A stretch of 64,000 bases of DNA, from NCBI GenBank assembly GCA_963580455.1, contig OY756958.1, positions 16,814,501 through 16,878,500 on the forward strand. Direction: 5' to 3'. The DNA is from Euonymus europaeus (Eukaryota; Streptophyta; Magnoliopsida; Celastrales; Celastraceae). Under the pieces are notes generated by a model, which had not been told where the DNA came from, ran no database searches, and was given only the letters and a program-made list of their open reading frames with translations. This document shows, piece after piece, positions 1-11,409 of this stretch; positions within the stretch are counted from its first letter, which is position 1; each line of letters opens with the position of its first letter. The position numbers and the translations under genes are program-made.

Positions 1-1000
1 GCACACTTGTTTGTTTCAGTTTAGACAGAGGAACAAGGACAATCTTCATAACAATTTGCATTACTCTGATGATCTCTAGTTCCAACTTATGTTAAGGGAG
101 TGGAATTCAAATGAAAATATATTCCTCTTAAGTTGAGAGTAGAAAGCCAAATTGACTAGAACACCCTGGCAAACGACATCGTAGTAGGTTGTTTATAGTT
201 TATACAGAATCTCGCTGATAGAACGGTGGTGCTGGTCATACATAATGGTATTGTCCATTATCATCGGTAAGTCCAGTAGCAGTTGAGTAGGACAAATTGA
301 AATTTTTTTGAAAGTCCAATAACGTAACAACTCAGGTTAAAGACTATAACTCAAGTAAATTGACAAATGCGTCGACACAGTATTTCAAAACCCAAAACAA
401 GTTTGCACTGATAGTCTCTCCCAACTCTGAGAAACTTTGTTTCGTATCTCAAGAAATTGCGATCCCGACTATTGTGAGAACAATTGAATGTGGTGCTGAG
501 AACTATACGATAGGTAAGCCGAAAGCTTTTATAAGTGCCCCATGAAAATTTTCTACGAAAGAGTGAATGAATTGTGTGTTTGTTTCTTCCATCAGGAGTT
601 TATTATGTGATTAAAATGAATTATGTTTTACAATACAAAGACTACATGATTTAATGCTGGATATTTGTGAACATGGGTTGTTTATACTCATAATTCCTAA
701 CTATATTGCTCAAATTGTATGGGTTATTACATAGATTAAGGCTGATTTTGATTAGGGTTTGATTAAGGCTGATTTTGATTAGGGTTAGCAGTTGTTCGTT
801 GGTTATAATGTTATTACATACATGCCCTACACTATATTATTTGATTTTGTTTGATTTTGGTATAATAGGGGTTTTTTGGGTTACAAAAAATGTAGCATCC
901 ACGTTGTCAGGAACTAGTGCATTATAGTGTATTTGATATCGTATACAATGCAATTGTTATAGTTGGCTTTGTCAGAAATTTATTGGGCATATATTTGTAG
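1..1000. other. Non-coding left flank
   Basis: I see no convincing gene here. The short open frames lack recognisable domains. The only local structure is a 27-bp unit present twice in tandem at 734-787 (key words GATTAAGGCTGATTTTG). The stretch leads into the DUF1985-like remnant and may be its former upstream region. Confidence 0.4.
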
Positions 1001-1469
1001 CATTGATAATGTGGATCCTTGTTATAATGTGGCAGCTTGTTATGGCAAAGCAAACGAAAAAAGTCGAAGTTGGTAATGACAAAACACCCGAGAAGAAAAG
1101 GCAAGCATCATCGGGAGAGGATCCAGTGGTTAAAAAATTACAATACAAATCCAACTTGGGTGTCTTGACGAGCCTTCTATGTAGTCTGAATTTGTCAAAG
1201 AAATAGAAAATGTGTCTCCAGAAGACACTGTTTTGGTTGATGTTCAAGCAACTCATGAGTGACTTCAAGGCACGAAAGCAGGATCATATCATTTGCGAAA
1301 TGCTTAGGACATTCGACGAAGAACAAGGGCACTTTATTCTTAGGTCAAGAAGGGTATAGTTGAGCCAAATAGATTTCAAGCTTATATTTTGTGTAGTTTC
1401 AAGAGGAAAAAAATATGAATATAGGAAGAATGTCAAAGTAAGATACGAATCCTTTTGTGGATAGGAGAT
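1001..1469 (+). pseudogene. 5' part of a DUF1985-like / plant-mobile-domain gene, interrupted by a copia element
   Basis: A lysine-rich start (ATG at 1042, then KQTKKVEVGNDKTPEKK) resembles the basic N-termini of plant transposon-associated DUF1985 proteins. Weak coding similarity continues, with stops and frame changes (for example the TAG at 1203), up to 1469, where the 192-bp LTR of a copia element begins. The reading resumes right of the element at 11410, and the 5-bp host word GAGAT is present on both sides. The assignment leans mostly on the better-preserved right part. Proteins of this type occur widely in plants and are often carried by Mutator-like elements together with Ulp1-type proteases. 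I infer a dead transposon-derived gene rather than a cellular gene. Confidence 0.4.
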
Positions 1470-1661
1470 TGTTAAACTACCATACATCAATACACTGTCG
1501 TTTAGTTATCTTGGTTAATTATTTTATTTTTTATTCTTTTCCTTGTATTTAAAACTTGGTCTTTTCCCTTGTAAGGGTTAATGAGAAAATCTGGGCAGTT
1601 TGTCTTCCCTTCATTCTTCTCTCTGCACTTCTTATATTCACTGTACACTTGAATCTTTACA
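1470..1661 (+). repeat. 5' LTR of copia element 1
   Basis: A 192-bp LTR with TG...CA ends. It matches 11218-11409 except for about three substitutions (in the TTTTATT/TTCTATT-type stretch, GTAAGG/GTTAGG, and GTACAC/GTATAC). Confidence 0.96.
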
Positions 1662-1673
1662 TGGTATCGGAGC
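1662..1673 (+). other. Primer-binding site (initiator tRNA-Met type)
   Basis: TGGTATCGGAGC abuts the LTR end directly. It matches the usual plant PBS TGGTATCAGAGC, complementary to the 3' end of tRNA-iMet, except at one base. Confidence 0.88.
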
Positions 1674-1726
1674 AAGGTTGTCTTTGATCTATTGTATTTC
1701 AGGAATCTCTCTTATTTATGACTCAT

Positions 1727-2980
1727 CAAGTCTTCTGAATCTGAAGTTTCTACTTCCGTTCTTGGGGCCAATGTCTCTGCTCCTTCCATTGCTGCTCCTG
1801 TTGCAGCTTCTTCATCTCTGACCGCTCAGGATGATCCTCTCGTGCTCTCTACAGCTGATTATGTTGTGAATCGGCTGATTTTTGATGTTTTGACTGGTGA
1901 AACAAATTTTCATGCCTGGAGTGGCATGATTCTTACTGCTCTTGAAGCTCGCAACAAAAATGGTTTCATCGATGTTTCGATTTCGGCACTGGACTCGTCT
2001 AATCCTCGTTTCGGTGCTTGGAAACGATGTAACAACCTTATTGTAACCTGGATCTTGAACTGTGTTTCCCCAGAGATTGCACGCAGTTTGTCTAGTTCTT
2101 CTCCAGCGTTCACCTTGTGGCTTGATTTAAAGGTACGGTATGCTTCCTCAAACCATACCCGAGTGTTTGAACTGAAGAAATCTATGAATGATACACGTCA
2201 AGGATCCTTGAGTGTTACTGATTACTACACCAAACTTAAAGGTTTCTGGGATGAGCTACGATATTATAGTAATATTCCAAATTGTCATTGTGGCTCCCGA
2301 TCTGCTTTGGAACAATATCAGCTGGATGATGCTACCATGGTTTTCTTAATGGGACTGAATGAATGTTTTGTCATTGTGAGAAGTCAAGTCCTCTCTGTGG
2401 ATCCCTTGCCTACTCTTTCTAAAGCTTTATCTATGGTCTTACATGTTGAAAGATAATTGTCTCTTGCCCAACCAGTCTCAAACTCTGTGGACGCAATGGC
2501 CATGGCTGCCAAATTTAATGGTGCGAAGGGACATAATTCTGGATATCAAGGCAAGCGTGACAATCTAGTATGCAATTATTGCCACAAGCAAGGTCATACA
2601 ATTGATAAATGTTTCAAGCACCATGGCTTTCCTCCCGGACAGCCCAAACGTCAGCAAAGATCCAATTCGCATGTTGATAAAGGACATTTTGCAAATCAGG
2701 TTGCAAGCTTCGATTCGTCATCTTCAACCAATCTGCAAATGTCACCAGAATTATGTAGTCAGCTGAGGAGTTTCTTAAGCATGAATTCATCTATGTCACA
2801 GCATAATGGGAATGTTCCTTGTCCTTCTCTGATTTCCTCAGGTAGTGATCCCATAATTTCTTCTAAAATGCCCAATGTTTCCGCTGTCGCAGGTAACTCT
2901 ACATCCTCTCTTTACTTGCTCAAACAATCTTCACATTCTTTTTCTATTCCTTGGCTCATTGACAGTGGGCTAGTGACCAT
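1727..2980 (+). pseudogene. Copia element 1 Gag region (with zinc knuckle) and start of protease
   Basis: The frame is open from about 1727, with no clear ATG start left, to a stop TAA at 2454-2456, and continues in the same frame to 2980. The first part has the copia Gag core (NFHAWSGMILTALEARNK near 1900, then the WDEL region near 2250). The second part carries a CCHC zinc knuckle, CNYCHKQGHTIDKC, at about 2572-2613, which binds RNA during particle assembly. The protease begins with PWLIDSG near 2950. A one-base loss immediately after that motif, in the catalytic Asp-Ser-Gly region, shifts the frame. The premature stop looks like a C-to-T change. Confidence 0.9.
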
Positions 2981-3698
2981 GTGGTTAGTTCGTTTGAAGT
3001 TCTAAAATCCTCTCACCCTGTCAACAATTGTTTTGTTACTCTTCCAAATGGAGAACAACACGCTGTCACTCACATAGGCCTTGTTGACATTCATCCTGAA
3101 ATTACTTTGACCCGTGTCCTTTGTGTGCCGACATTCAAGTTAAATTTAATTTCTGTAAGTCAATTGACTGCCTCTCAAAAATATTCAGTAACTTTTGATT
3201 CCTCCATATGTGTTTTGCAGGACTTAATCACCTTGAGAACGATTGGAATGGGGAGCATGCTTAAAGGATTGTATATGTTGGTATCTACTTTGGCTACTGT
3301 GCATTCTATTTTGCCACCTTCCACAGTTTCAGATTCTTCCATGTTGTGGCATTATAAGCTAGGACATCCATCTATTTCTGCTAGTTCAATGTTGCCTAAA
3401 CCTTTGTCTCACTCTTTTGAATTTTGCTATGTTTGTCCTATTGCTAAGATGAAACGTACTCCTTTTGGTAGTAGTGTGACTAAAACTAGTGCTATTTTTG
3501 AATTAATACATGTCGATATTTGGGGTCCCCATTCCACCATTTCTATTGATGGTTATAAATTTTTTCTTACAATAGTTGATGATTTTAGTAGGGCTACTTG
3601 GGTTTATCTTATGCATTCTAAAGGAGAGACTCGATCTTTGTTACATACATTCAATCAATATGTTCAAACCCAATTTAGTACCAAGATCAAAACTCTCT
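2981..3698 (+). pseudogene. Copia element 1 protease remainder, GAG-pre-integrase and integrase N-half
   Basis: Read in the next frame after the protease frameshift. The end of the protease is followed by the GAG-pre-integrase segment (LWHYKLGHPS, near 3345). Next comes the HHCC zinc-binding region (CYVCPIAKMKRTPF) and then the integrase core start with HVDIWGPH, which holds the first catalytic Asp. Near 3697 a short deletion removes the segment that normally carries the second catalytic Asp of the D,D-35-E triad, and the frame changes again. The integrase is therefore inactive by loss of an active-site residue. Confidence 0.88.
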
Positions 3699-5660
3699 TG
3701 AGTTTCAAATGCATGAGTTCTATGTTTCTCAAGGGATTATTCACCACAAAACTTGCGTTTATACACCCCAACAAAATGGGGTGGTTGAACGCAAGGATCA
3801 ACACATTTTGAATACTGCTCGAGCCTTAAAATGCCATGCGAATTTACCTGAGAATTTTTGGAGTTATTGTGTTCTTACTGCTGTGCATTTTATCAATCGG
3901 TTACCATCTCGACAGTTAGATAAATATAGTCCTTTTCAAATTCTTTTCCATCGAGCACCCAATTATGACCATCTTCGAGTGATGGGTTCTCTCTGTTATG
4001 CTAAAACTTTGCCTCAATCCTCATCTAAACTTCATCATAGAGGTCGAGCTTGTTGTTTTTTGGGGTATCCTTTTGGGGTTAAAGGATACAAATTGTTTGA
4101 TTTAATTTCTCATGAGGTTTTTGTTTCACGTGATGTTAAGTTTTATGAAACCAAATTTCCATTTCTTTCTTCTCTAGCCTCTGCCTCTCATGCTCCAGAT
4201 CCTTTAGTTGACACATCTCTTTTACACGAGTCTTATGATACTCCACCTCTTGCTCCTTGTTTACCTATTACTTTACCTCTCACCACTGACTCCCCTGTCT
4301 TGCCATTAGCTTCCTCTTCCTTAGAGTCTTATTCTGGTCCTCATGATTCTGCACCTGCCACTCAGCCTTCCACTCATCATTCAACAAGAGTTCGACGTCC
4401 TCCCGCATATCTCCATGATTACCAATGCAACACTATTTTAAGCATGCCTTCATCCACACTTCCTCAAGTTACTGAACCTTCCACTCAACATCCTCTGAGT
4501 AAGTATCTTCACTATCACAATTTTTCTCCTTCCCATATTTCTTTTTTGTGCTCCATTTCTTCTCATCAGGAACCTTCTACTTATGCTGAGGCTGTTCAAC
4601 ATGCTGCTTGGACGTCCGTCATGGATACTGAATATCAGGCCCTGGAATCTAATGGTCCTTGGGAACTAACCAACTTGCCCCCCGGGCATCGTGCTATTGG
4701 ATCCAAGTGGGTCTATAAACTCAAGTATTATTCTGATGGGTCTATTGAGCGCCACAAAGCTCGCTTGGTTGCTGAAGGCTTTCGACAGAAGTTCAATTTT
4801 GATTATACCGATACTTTTTCTCTTGTGATAAAAATGGTCACGGTTCGCATATTTCTTGCCTTGGCTTCCATGCATCATTGGTCATTGCATCAACTTGATG
4901 TTCATAATGCGTTCTTGAATGGCGATTTACATAAGGAGGGTTATATGCATCAACCACCTGGTTATGCTCATCCCGATTCAAGTTTAGTTTGTCGATTGAA
5001 AAAGTCACTCTACGGTCTCAAGCAAACTTCGCGTCAGTGGAATGAAAAATTTCGATCCGTGCTTATCTCTTTTGGCTTCATTCAATCCAAGAGTGATTAC
5101 TCTTTATTTACTCTTCATAAAGGGACTGGTTTTGTTGCGCTTCTTCTCTACGTTGATGACATGGTTTTAGGTGGGAGTGATGCTAATTTGATTCAGTCTG
5201 TCAAAGACTATCTCAGTACATGTTTTAAACTTAAGGATCTTGGGCACATGAAGTATTTTTTGGGCCTTGAAATCAGTAGATCTACCTCTGGTTTGGCTAT
5301 CAATCAGCACAAGTACACTTTTGATCTCTTGCGTGATATTGGGCTGCTTGGTGCTCGCCCTCTTGAGTCTCCCACTGAATTAAATGTGCATTTTTCAGCT
5401 AGTTCTGGGACAGCTTTATCTGATCCTTCTTTCTATCGTAAGCTCATTGGGCGTTTGACATATCTCACCTTAACAAGGCCGGATATTAGCTATGCTGTTA
5501 ATACCTTAAGTCAGTTTTTGCACCAGCCTTCTGATGTTCATTTGCATGGCGTTTTTCGCATTCTGTGATACTTAAAGGGCAGTCCTGGACAAGGGCTTTA
5601 TTTTCCTTCCACTCCCTCAACTCAACTTCATGCTTTTTGTGACTCCGATTGGGCCGCTTG
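3699..5660 (+). pseudogene. Copia element 1 integrase C-half and reverse transcriptase
   Basis: A long frame (to 5568) starting at MHEFYVSQGI near 3709. It includes the third integrase catalytic residue in TPQQNGVVERK, the serine/proline-rich linker at about 4180-4400, and the copia RT domain. RT landmarks are WVYKLKY near 4708, RLVAEGF near 4765, QLDVHNAFLNG near 4890 and the catalytic YVDDMVLGG near 5150. An in-frame TGA at 5566-5568 cuts the protein between RT and RNase H. The RNase H start (FCDSDWAA) follows and is then split by the solo LTR that begins at 5661. Confidence 0.92.
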
Positions 5661-7533
5661 TGTAATATCCCGAACCCAAATTTTTTAAAAAATATAATAA
5701 TTTTTCAAATTTGATATTTTTAATAAATACTACATATTTTTAGAAAAATATTGGCGCAAAAATCACATGAATCGGAGTTATATTGAAGGAGTTACGAATT
5801 TTGGAAGTTTGAGTATTATTAGGGAAATAAGGGCAAAATGATAATTTTACCAGAAAATCTGGCATAAACCAGATTTTTTGGTATTTTTCCGGCAAAGAAC
5901 GGCACTGGCGTGAGAGAGAGAGGGGGAGAAAATTTTGAATGAGTTTTCTTCGTTTGTGGTCCGATTGAGGCGTAGGAGGTGTCGAATCGAAGCTTGTAGA
6001 GAGAGGAGCAAAACCCAACCGGAATCGTCGTCATCGGACCACCACAGGCGGCGGAGTTTTGGTTTTCCGGCGACTTCAAAGAGCGATCCCGGTCGATTCC
6101 GAAGGAGTTTCGGAACGAGACAGGTACCAATGGATTGTTCGTCTTAAGAGCTTTAATTTGATATATGGTTCGCCGGAAAAAGTCGCCGGAATCGTCTGCT
6201 CAGGCGACGGCAGTGGCGGTGACACAGTTCACCGGTTACCCGAGTTGACTTTTACCCGAGTTGACCGGGCTTGACCCGAGTTGACTTTGACTGGGTTTGA
6301 CTTTTGACCTGGTTTGACCGTTGAGGTTGACTTTTGGTTGACTTTTCCGTATTTTGACTGTCGTGTATACGTATCTGTATTTTGATGCAGGAGGTTGATT
6401 TGGGGATTTTGGATTGGGATTTCGGATGTACTACGAATTAGCGTAGTCGACATTTCAGGTAGGGGTTCTACCCTACTTCTTATTCGGGGTTCCGTATTCG
6501 ACGGACTCCTAATCGTCTGTATGTGGAAATTTTGTATTTGTATTCTTATCTGTTTAAATTCCGCAATTGCAGCTTGTTATGGTTATATGTTGTTTGTTTG
6601 GAGGTATGTGTACGACTGGCGCCACTTTTGTACATCGTGTCTCTTGTAGTGGGCCCACTTATCCTCTTGTGGGGCTCACATCCATTGGTGGGGCCCACCT
6701 CCTGATGTTTGGTTTTTCTCGAGAGTCCGGAGAGGACTTCATTATGATGATCTTCTATGATTTGTGAGATTATGGAGGGATGATTTGTAGAGAGTGGGAC
6801 ACATATCGGGCGACCCAGCCTACTAGATGATTTATTGATGGTTCCGATCGGGTACGTACCTGGAGACCAGATTGAGGTGAAGTACATCCTACGGGGACGC
6901 TCTTCGATGTAGGCGATGTTATCGAGTACCTGATGTAGGCTCGATCCTCATCCAATCTGGGGAGTACCTAGACTGGGAGACACCTTGCGGGGATCAGGGT
7001 GGGTCCAGGGGAGGATTTTCCTTTATGTACTTATATACCTTTCAGATTTTCTTACTTTATCTCTGTTTATTGGAGTTCGGTGATACTGGAGTGTATCACT
7101 ATTTGAGTTTTTGTTTATCTCACCTACCTCTTGAGCTTTTTCTTTCCGTTTATTCTGATGATTGATATTTCTCTATATCCCTACTGAGCTTTGTGGCTCA
7201 TCCCTTTTATTCTCATGTTTTTCAGGTGAGATAGCCGGAGTGGATGATCAGCGCAGGGATGCGTGAGATGTGATGTGTGGCTGCTGGGTGGATATTTGTG
7301 TCTTTGTATTTACATTCGGTTTCTACGATTTTCAGAGGGATTTTCCGCTGTAGACTTCTGTTTGCATATTGACGGTATTTGGGATTGCTATTGTTATAGT
7401 TAGCTTGTTGATTTATAGTTTTTTGGATAGCTTGGGTTTAAATCCGGTTCGGGGAATGGAGGAGTTCCCTGCCGGTCACGCTTCTGGGTTTTATGGGTGC
7501 TCATCCGCACCTATCTGGGAGAGAGGCGTGACA
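5661..7533 (+). mobile_element. Ty3/gypsy-type solo LTR nested in copia element 1
   Basis: A 1,873-bp insertion with TG...CA ends (TGTAATATCCCGAACCC ... GAGGCGTGACA), typical of plant gypsy LTRs. The flanking 5-bp words are GCTTG (5656-5660) and GTTTG (7534-7538), a target duplication with one C/T difference. Removing the insert restores continuity of the RNase H motif. No internal retrotransposon domain is present, so this is a solo LTR left after LTR-LTR recombination. It contains GA-rich and GC-rich stretches near 5910-6240 and a dense TTGAC array at 6245-6360. The open frames inside it are not genes. Confidence 0.9.
6245..6360 (+). promoter_or_regulatory. Cluster of eleven W-box-like TTGAC(C/T) words
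   Basis: TTGACC or TTGACT occurs at 6245, 6261, 6271, 6281, 6287, 6297, 6304, 6314, 6327, 6338 and 6355, all on the plus strand. TTGAC(C/T) is the W-box core bound by WRKY transcription factors. The cluster sits inside the solo gypsy LTR, so it could be an LTR enhancer, or simply a degenerate short tandem repeat. The words are seen directly. Function is inferred. Confidence 0.6.
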
Positions 7534-7812
7534 GTTTGTCCTGATTCTCGTCGCTCCATCTTTGGGTATTGCATCATGCTAGGTGGCTGTTTAGTCTCTT
7601 GGAAATCCAAGAAACAACATACTGTTTCTCGGTCTTCTGCGGAGGCTGAGTATAGTGCTATGGCCAATACATGCAGTGAATTAGTGTGACTGTACTCTCT
7701 TCTTCGTGACTTGCACATCTGCGTCTCGGTACCCATTCCTTTATCATGTGATAGTCAAGCGGCAATTCACATCGGTAATAATCATGTACTTCATGAACGG
7801 ACGAAACATATT
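7534..7812 (+). pseudogene. Copia element 1 RNase H, middle segment
   Basis: Continues the RNase H interrupted at 5660: [31 protein letters not shown] and, after an in-frame TGA at 7687-7689, the DSQAAIHIGNNHVLHERTKH region. It is interrupted again after 7812 by a second LTR. The stop is consistent with a G-to-A change at a Trp codon. Confidence 0.9.
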
Positions 7813-10800
7813 TGTCGCAACTGGTTTTGCGAAAAAAGGATTTTAAATATAATAATAGAAGTCGCCACCAATTGAATAGGTGCAATTGGTCACCATGAAA
7901 ATATAATTTTTGGTCTACGAAAAATCCAGAAAAAGGGTAAGTGAGTTTGTTGCGTATGGGGAAGGTGTGAGGCACCCCACAACGCCTGTTTTTAAAACAG
8001 TTGCCAACTTAACTTTTATTATCCCATTAAATGACTTTTATAGAAAATATTAATTGTGGCATACGTAAAATATGATAATTATGTATAAGATAAAAATAAT
8101 ATTTAGAGGAATATAATAGCTATATAGGACAAAATAATTTAAGTAGACATATGGATATATCAAAATAGAATAAATAAACTTATAAGATATATATATATAT
8201 ATATTATATATTCGAATATAATAACATGATTTTAATATATATAAAGACTATATATGTAAGGTGCAATGATTATATAAATTATACGACAAATTATATAAGA
8301 TAAAAATAATATTTAAATAAATAGGGAAAATAATTTAAGTAGATATAGGGTTATACAAAAATAGAATAAAATGAATTCATAAAATATAATATAATTTTAT
8401 AATATATATAAAAACTATATCAAAAGTCTTAATATTGAGGTTCATAGGGTTTTTTTCCATCCAATGGCCAAATTTTCCAAGAAACACTCTCACCTCAAGA
8501 ATCTACCCAAAGATGCATCCAATGCATTCCCCAAATAGATTCCATCGTAGGCAAAAATTTTTAATATAATTTTTATATAATACATAAGTTCGAAATAAGG
8601 TAAAATATAATATAAAATAGTAAATATCCTAAAATAAGGACAAGAATAAAAATAGAAATAAAGTCAAAAGGTAAATATAATATAAAAATTAAAATAATGT
8701 AAATATTATATAAATACGCAATAATGATATAAAACGAATAGCATAATAATATTAATGATAATAACGAGATACAAAATAATAATAAGAACAATACGAAAAT
8801 AGAGTGACAATATACATACATATATATTTATAAGATGAAAATAAAATGAGAATAAAATAAAAAATACAATAATATATAAAAATAACGAAAATAAACAAAG
8901 AGGAAGAAGTAAAGTAAAATAAAATGAAAAATAAAATGTATAAAATAATAATAACTATTATTATAATAAAAATAAAAAAACGAAATTAAAAATTAAATGA
9001 AATAAAAATAAAATATAGATAAATAAAAATAAAAACAAAACAAGGATAAAATAAAAATAAAAATAAAATGTTGGGAACCGAGTTTTTTTTGGGAATTATA
9101 CGATATCAATTATCGCAAATCCCCTAATCCAACATATTAAAATATTAAATCACATAATTAACACATAAATCAAACAACATTAAATCAATTATTCAATTCA
9201 CATATAAACACATTTCAAACAACATTCACATATAAACACGTTTCAAATAGCATATTAACAATGTTGAAGAATGATGAATGACATGCAATCTCAGTTCCTC
9301 TTTTTTATTAGCAATCGAATATTTCAATCATGTTATTAAATTAACATAATTGAAAACTTATAATCAATTGCTTTGATGCAATAAACATACAAAATGTCAC
9401 ATAGAGTTTATTTTTCATGCAACTTTCAAATCCAAACATAAAACCCAAAGCCCACATGTTTCACAGAATCCATTCTTATAGCCCCATGATTACCGAATTA
9501 ACACATATATATAAACCCACAGCTCATACGATTTGCATACATTACCCATTTACTATTAAATTGATGCACATTTTTAAGCTCAGATAATTACTTCACATAA
9601 TCAAGCAATAAACCATTTGAATTAACTAATATGGACTCCGGAAGTTAGCAAGCTAAACAGGTTTCAAGTAAAGAAATAAAAAACCCAATAAGCTGGTGCA
9701 AGTTGAAGGCCTGACACGGTGAAAACAGAGAATTCAAATAATTCCAAATACCCAACTCAATCAAGCAAAATTACAGGCACCAAAGATATCTCAAGTTACC
9801 AAGCATGGAAATACACTTCTGCCAAAAACAAAACAATAACCCAGAATCACTCAAAAATATTTCAACACATGCACAAGGAGATGAAATAGATCCAACAAAG
9901 TCACAGAACTCCTTCAACATAAGCTAAATAGTCACCGTTCTCTAGCATGCATCTAATGGATCGAATGCAGAATGAAGAATATAGAAGGCCATGAATCCAC
10001 AAAGAATCAAGACGTTTCTAAACAAAACAGCCATTAATAACCAAGAACACACAATATGCATCCATGCCATTAACAAGAGCATGAGAGATCACGGGTATTC
10101 TTCCTTTGGTTTTCAAAAACCATCCGAACCTCCCTCAAGAATAGATTAAGAGGATCCAGAAACCTCACCCTTTAATCAACCGAAGAAATACTTTCGGCAG
10201 AATGCTCTCAATTCAACCCAAAAATTTCAAACCCAAAAATTCCTGTAAAGCCGATACAACCCAGAAGAATCAAACAGGAAGCAGAAACTCTCAGCCCAGA
10301 AAAAAACCAATCAAGATTGCAAAAAATTTCCAGAAAACCTCCTCAGAAAATCGAGAACCCCCCTCAAAAATAGAAATGAGGAACCCCCAGAAAACGGAAA
10401 AAAATTCCTCATTTTATCCTGTTAAGACCCAATCCTTTCTCCATTTTGAATCCCGAAACTTTATCATCCATAATCCAACTCTTTCCTTTTTTTTCCTTCT
10501 TTCCTTCTTTCCGTCACTCTCCTCTGAATTTCTTCCCTAATTTCCGGCGCCTCTCTCCTTCTTTCCTTCTTTTCCGGCGTCTCCTTCTTTCTCTCCCCTC
10601 TTTCCTTTTTTTTCCAAACGGCAGCACATCCCCTCTTTGCGTTTCCTTTCTTCTGCCTTTTCTATCCCAATTAGGGCTACTTAAGTGATGGGCTGGGTTT
10701 CTCCTTTTGATTCGAGTGAATCCGGTCCATCTTATTTGGGCTTGCTGATCTTGTGCTGTTTTTTTTTAATGCTATATTGGGTTATGAATTTTTGATAGGC

Positions 10801-11020
10801 TGGTTTAGTTTATTTAATGATTAAGTTTATTAGACCACAATTAATAAACCCATGTAATAGTGAATCTAATGTGGGCTTAATTTAAATCTAGACAAATCCA
10901 TGTATTATTTATTTATTTATTTATTTTTAATCCGTATTATAAATTTTTATTGATATCGAGACTTTCTTTCTTATGCTTGAACTTATCCATTGGGCACTAG
11001 ACAAAAATTGGGGTACAACA
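7813..11020 (+). mobile_element. Long solo LTR (Tat/Ogre-like gypsy family) nested in copia element 1
   Basis: A 3,208-bp insertion with TG...CA ends (TGTCGCAACTGGTTTTGC ... GGGGTACAACA) and a perfect 5-bp target duplication, ATATT, at 7808-7812 and 11021-11025. The start contains AGTCGCCACCAATTG and AGGCACCCCACAACG, and the end contains GACAAAAATTGGGGTAC. The same start and end words occur in the solo LTR at 21537-24362. The end words also occur in reverse at 15890. The LTR holds a very AT-rich section (about 8040-9070) and a C/T-rich section with AATTTCCGGCG-type words near 10480-10660. It has no coding domain. The Tat/Ogre label is an inference from LTR length and terminal words. Confidence 0.88.
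8040..9075. repeat. AT-rich low-complexity block
   Basis: About 1 kb made almost entirely of A/T-rich short words (AAATAAAA, TATATATA). It is part of the long LTR. The open frame at 8573-8821 on the minus strand is an artefact of this composition. Confidence 0.85.
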
Positions 11021-11196
11021 ATATTGAATTGGATTGTCATTATGTTAGAGATTATGTGCAGTTGGGTTTTGTCAAGCTTCTTCATGTCTCCTCTGTTGAT
11101 CAGCCGAGTGATTTCCTCACCAAACCCATTACTGTTCTTCAACTTCGGCATCTTCTTTGCAAGTTGAACGTGTTTGATGCTCACTGTTCATCTTGA
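11021..11196 (+). pseudogene. Copia element 1 RNase H C-terminus
   Basis: The final pol segment after the second nested LTR: ELDCHYVRDYVQLGFVKLLH, then DQPSDFLTKPI, the typical C-terminal copia motif, ending at TGA 11194-11196. It lies directly before the polypurine tract. Confidence 0.9.
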
Positions 11197-11217
11197 GGGG
11201 GAGGGGGGGGGGGGGGG
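11194..11217 (+). other. Polypurine tract (very long G run)
   Basis: A purine-only stretch immediately before the 3' LTR, dominated by an uninterrupted G run of about 14-16. It is the plus-strand primer site of the element. The G run is unusually long for a copia PPT and could form a G-quadruplex or reflect assembly or sequencing slippage. Confidence 0.85.
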
Positions 11218-11409
11218 TGTTAAACTACCATACATCAATACACTGTCGTTTAGTTATCTTGGTTAATTATTTTATTCTTTATTCTTTTCCTTGTATTTAA
11301 AACTTGGTCTTTTCCCTTGTTAGGGTTAATGAGAAAATCTGGGCAGTTTGTCTTCCCTTCATTCTTCTCTCTGCACTTCTTATATTCACTGTATACTTGA
11401 ATCTTTACA
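11218..11409 (+). repeat. 3' LTR of copia element 1
   Basis: The 192-bp partner of 1470-1661, ending CTTTACA and followed by the GAGAT target duplication at 11410-11414. Confidence 0.96.

Larger units (their letters stand above)
1470..11409 (+). mobile_element. Ty1/copia LTR retrotransposon with two nested solo LTRs
   Basis: The element is bounded by two 192-bp LTRs (1470-1661 and 11218-11409) beginning TGTTAAAC and ending CTTTACA. It is flanked by a perfect 5-bp target duplication, GAGAT, at 1465-1469 and 11410-11414. It has a primer-binding site directly after the left LTR, a G-rich polypurine tract before the right LTR, and gag-protease-integrase-RT-RNase H in copia order. The 9,940-bp span contains two later insertions, 5661-7533 and 7813-11020. 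Without them and their duplications it is about 4.85 kb, the usual copia size. The coding region is broken by three in-frame stops, a frameshift in the protease and a small deletion in the integrase, so it is not autonomous. The two LTRs differ at only about three positions, so insertion was fairly recent. Confidence 0.96.

Noticed and set aside
360..545. 61-codon plus-strand frame near the left end
   Set aside because: Short, no similarity, no splice or promoter context.
5740..6453. Overlapping open frames in both strands near 5.8-6.4 kb
   Set aside because: All are inside the 1,873-bp solo LTR. The frames are compositional and lack family similarity.
8573..8821. 82-codon Leu/Ile/Tyr-rich minus-strand frame resembling a membrane protein
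   Set aside because: It is the direct consequence of the AT-rich low-complexity block in the LTR.
11348..11409. ATG inside the 3' LTR as the start of the DUF1985-like protein
   Set aside because: The LTR boundary at 11409 and the GAGAT duplication show that the coding remnant enters from the left flank at 1469, so the ATG is fortuitous.
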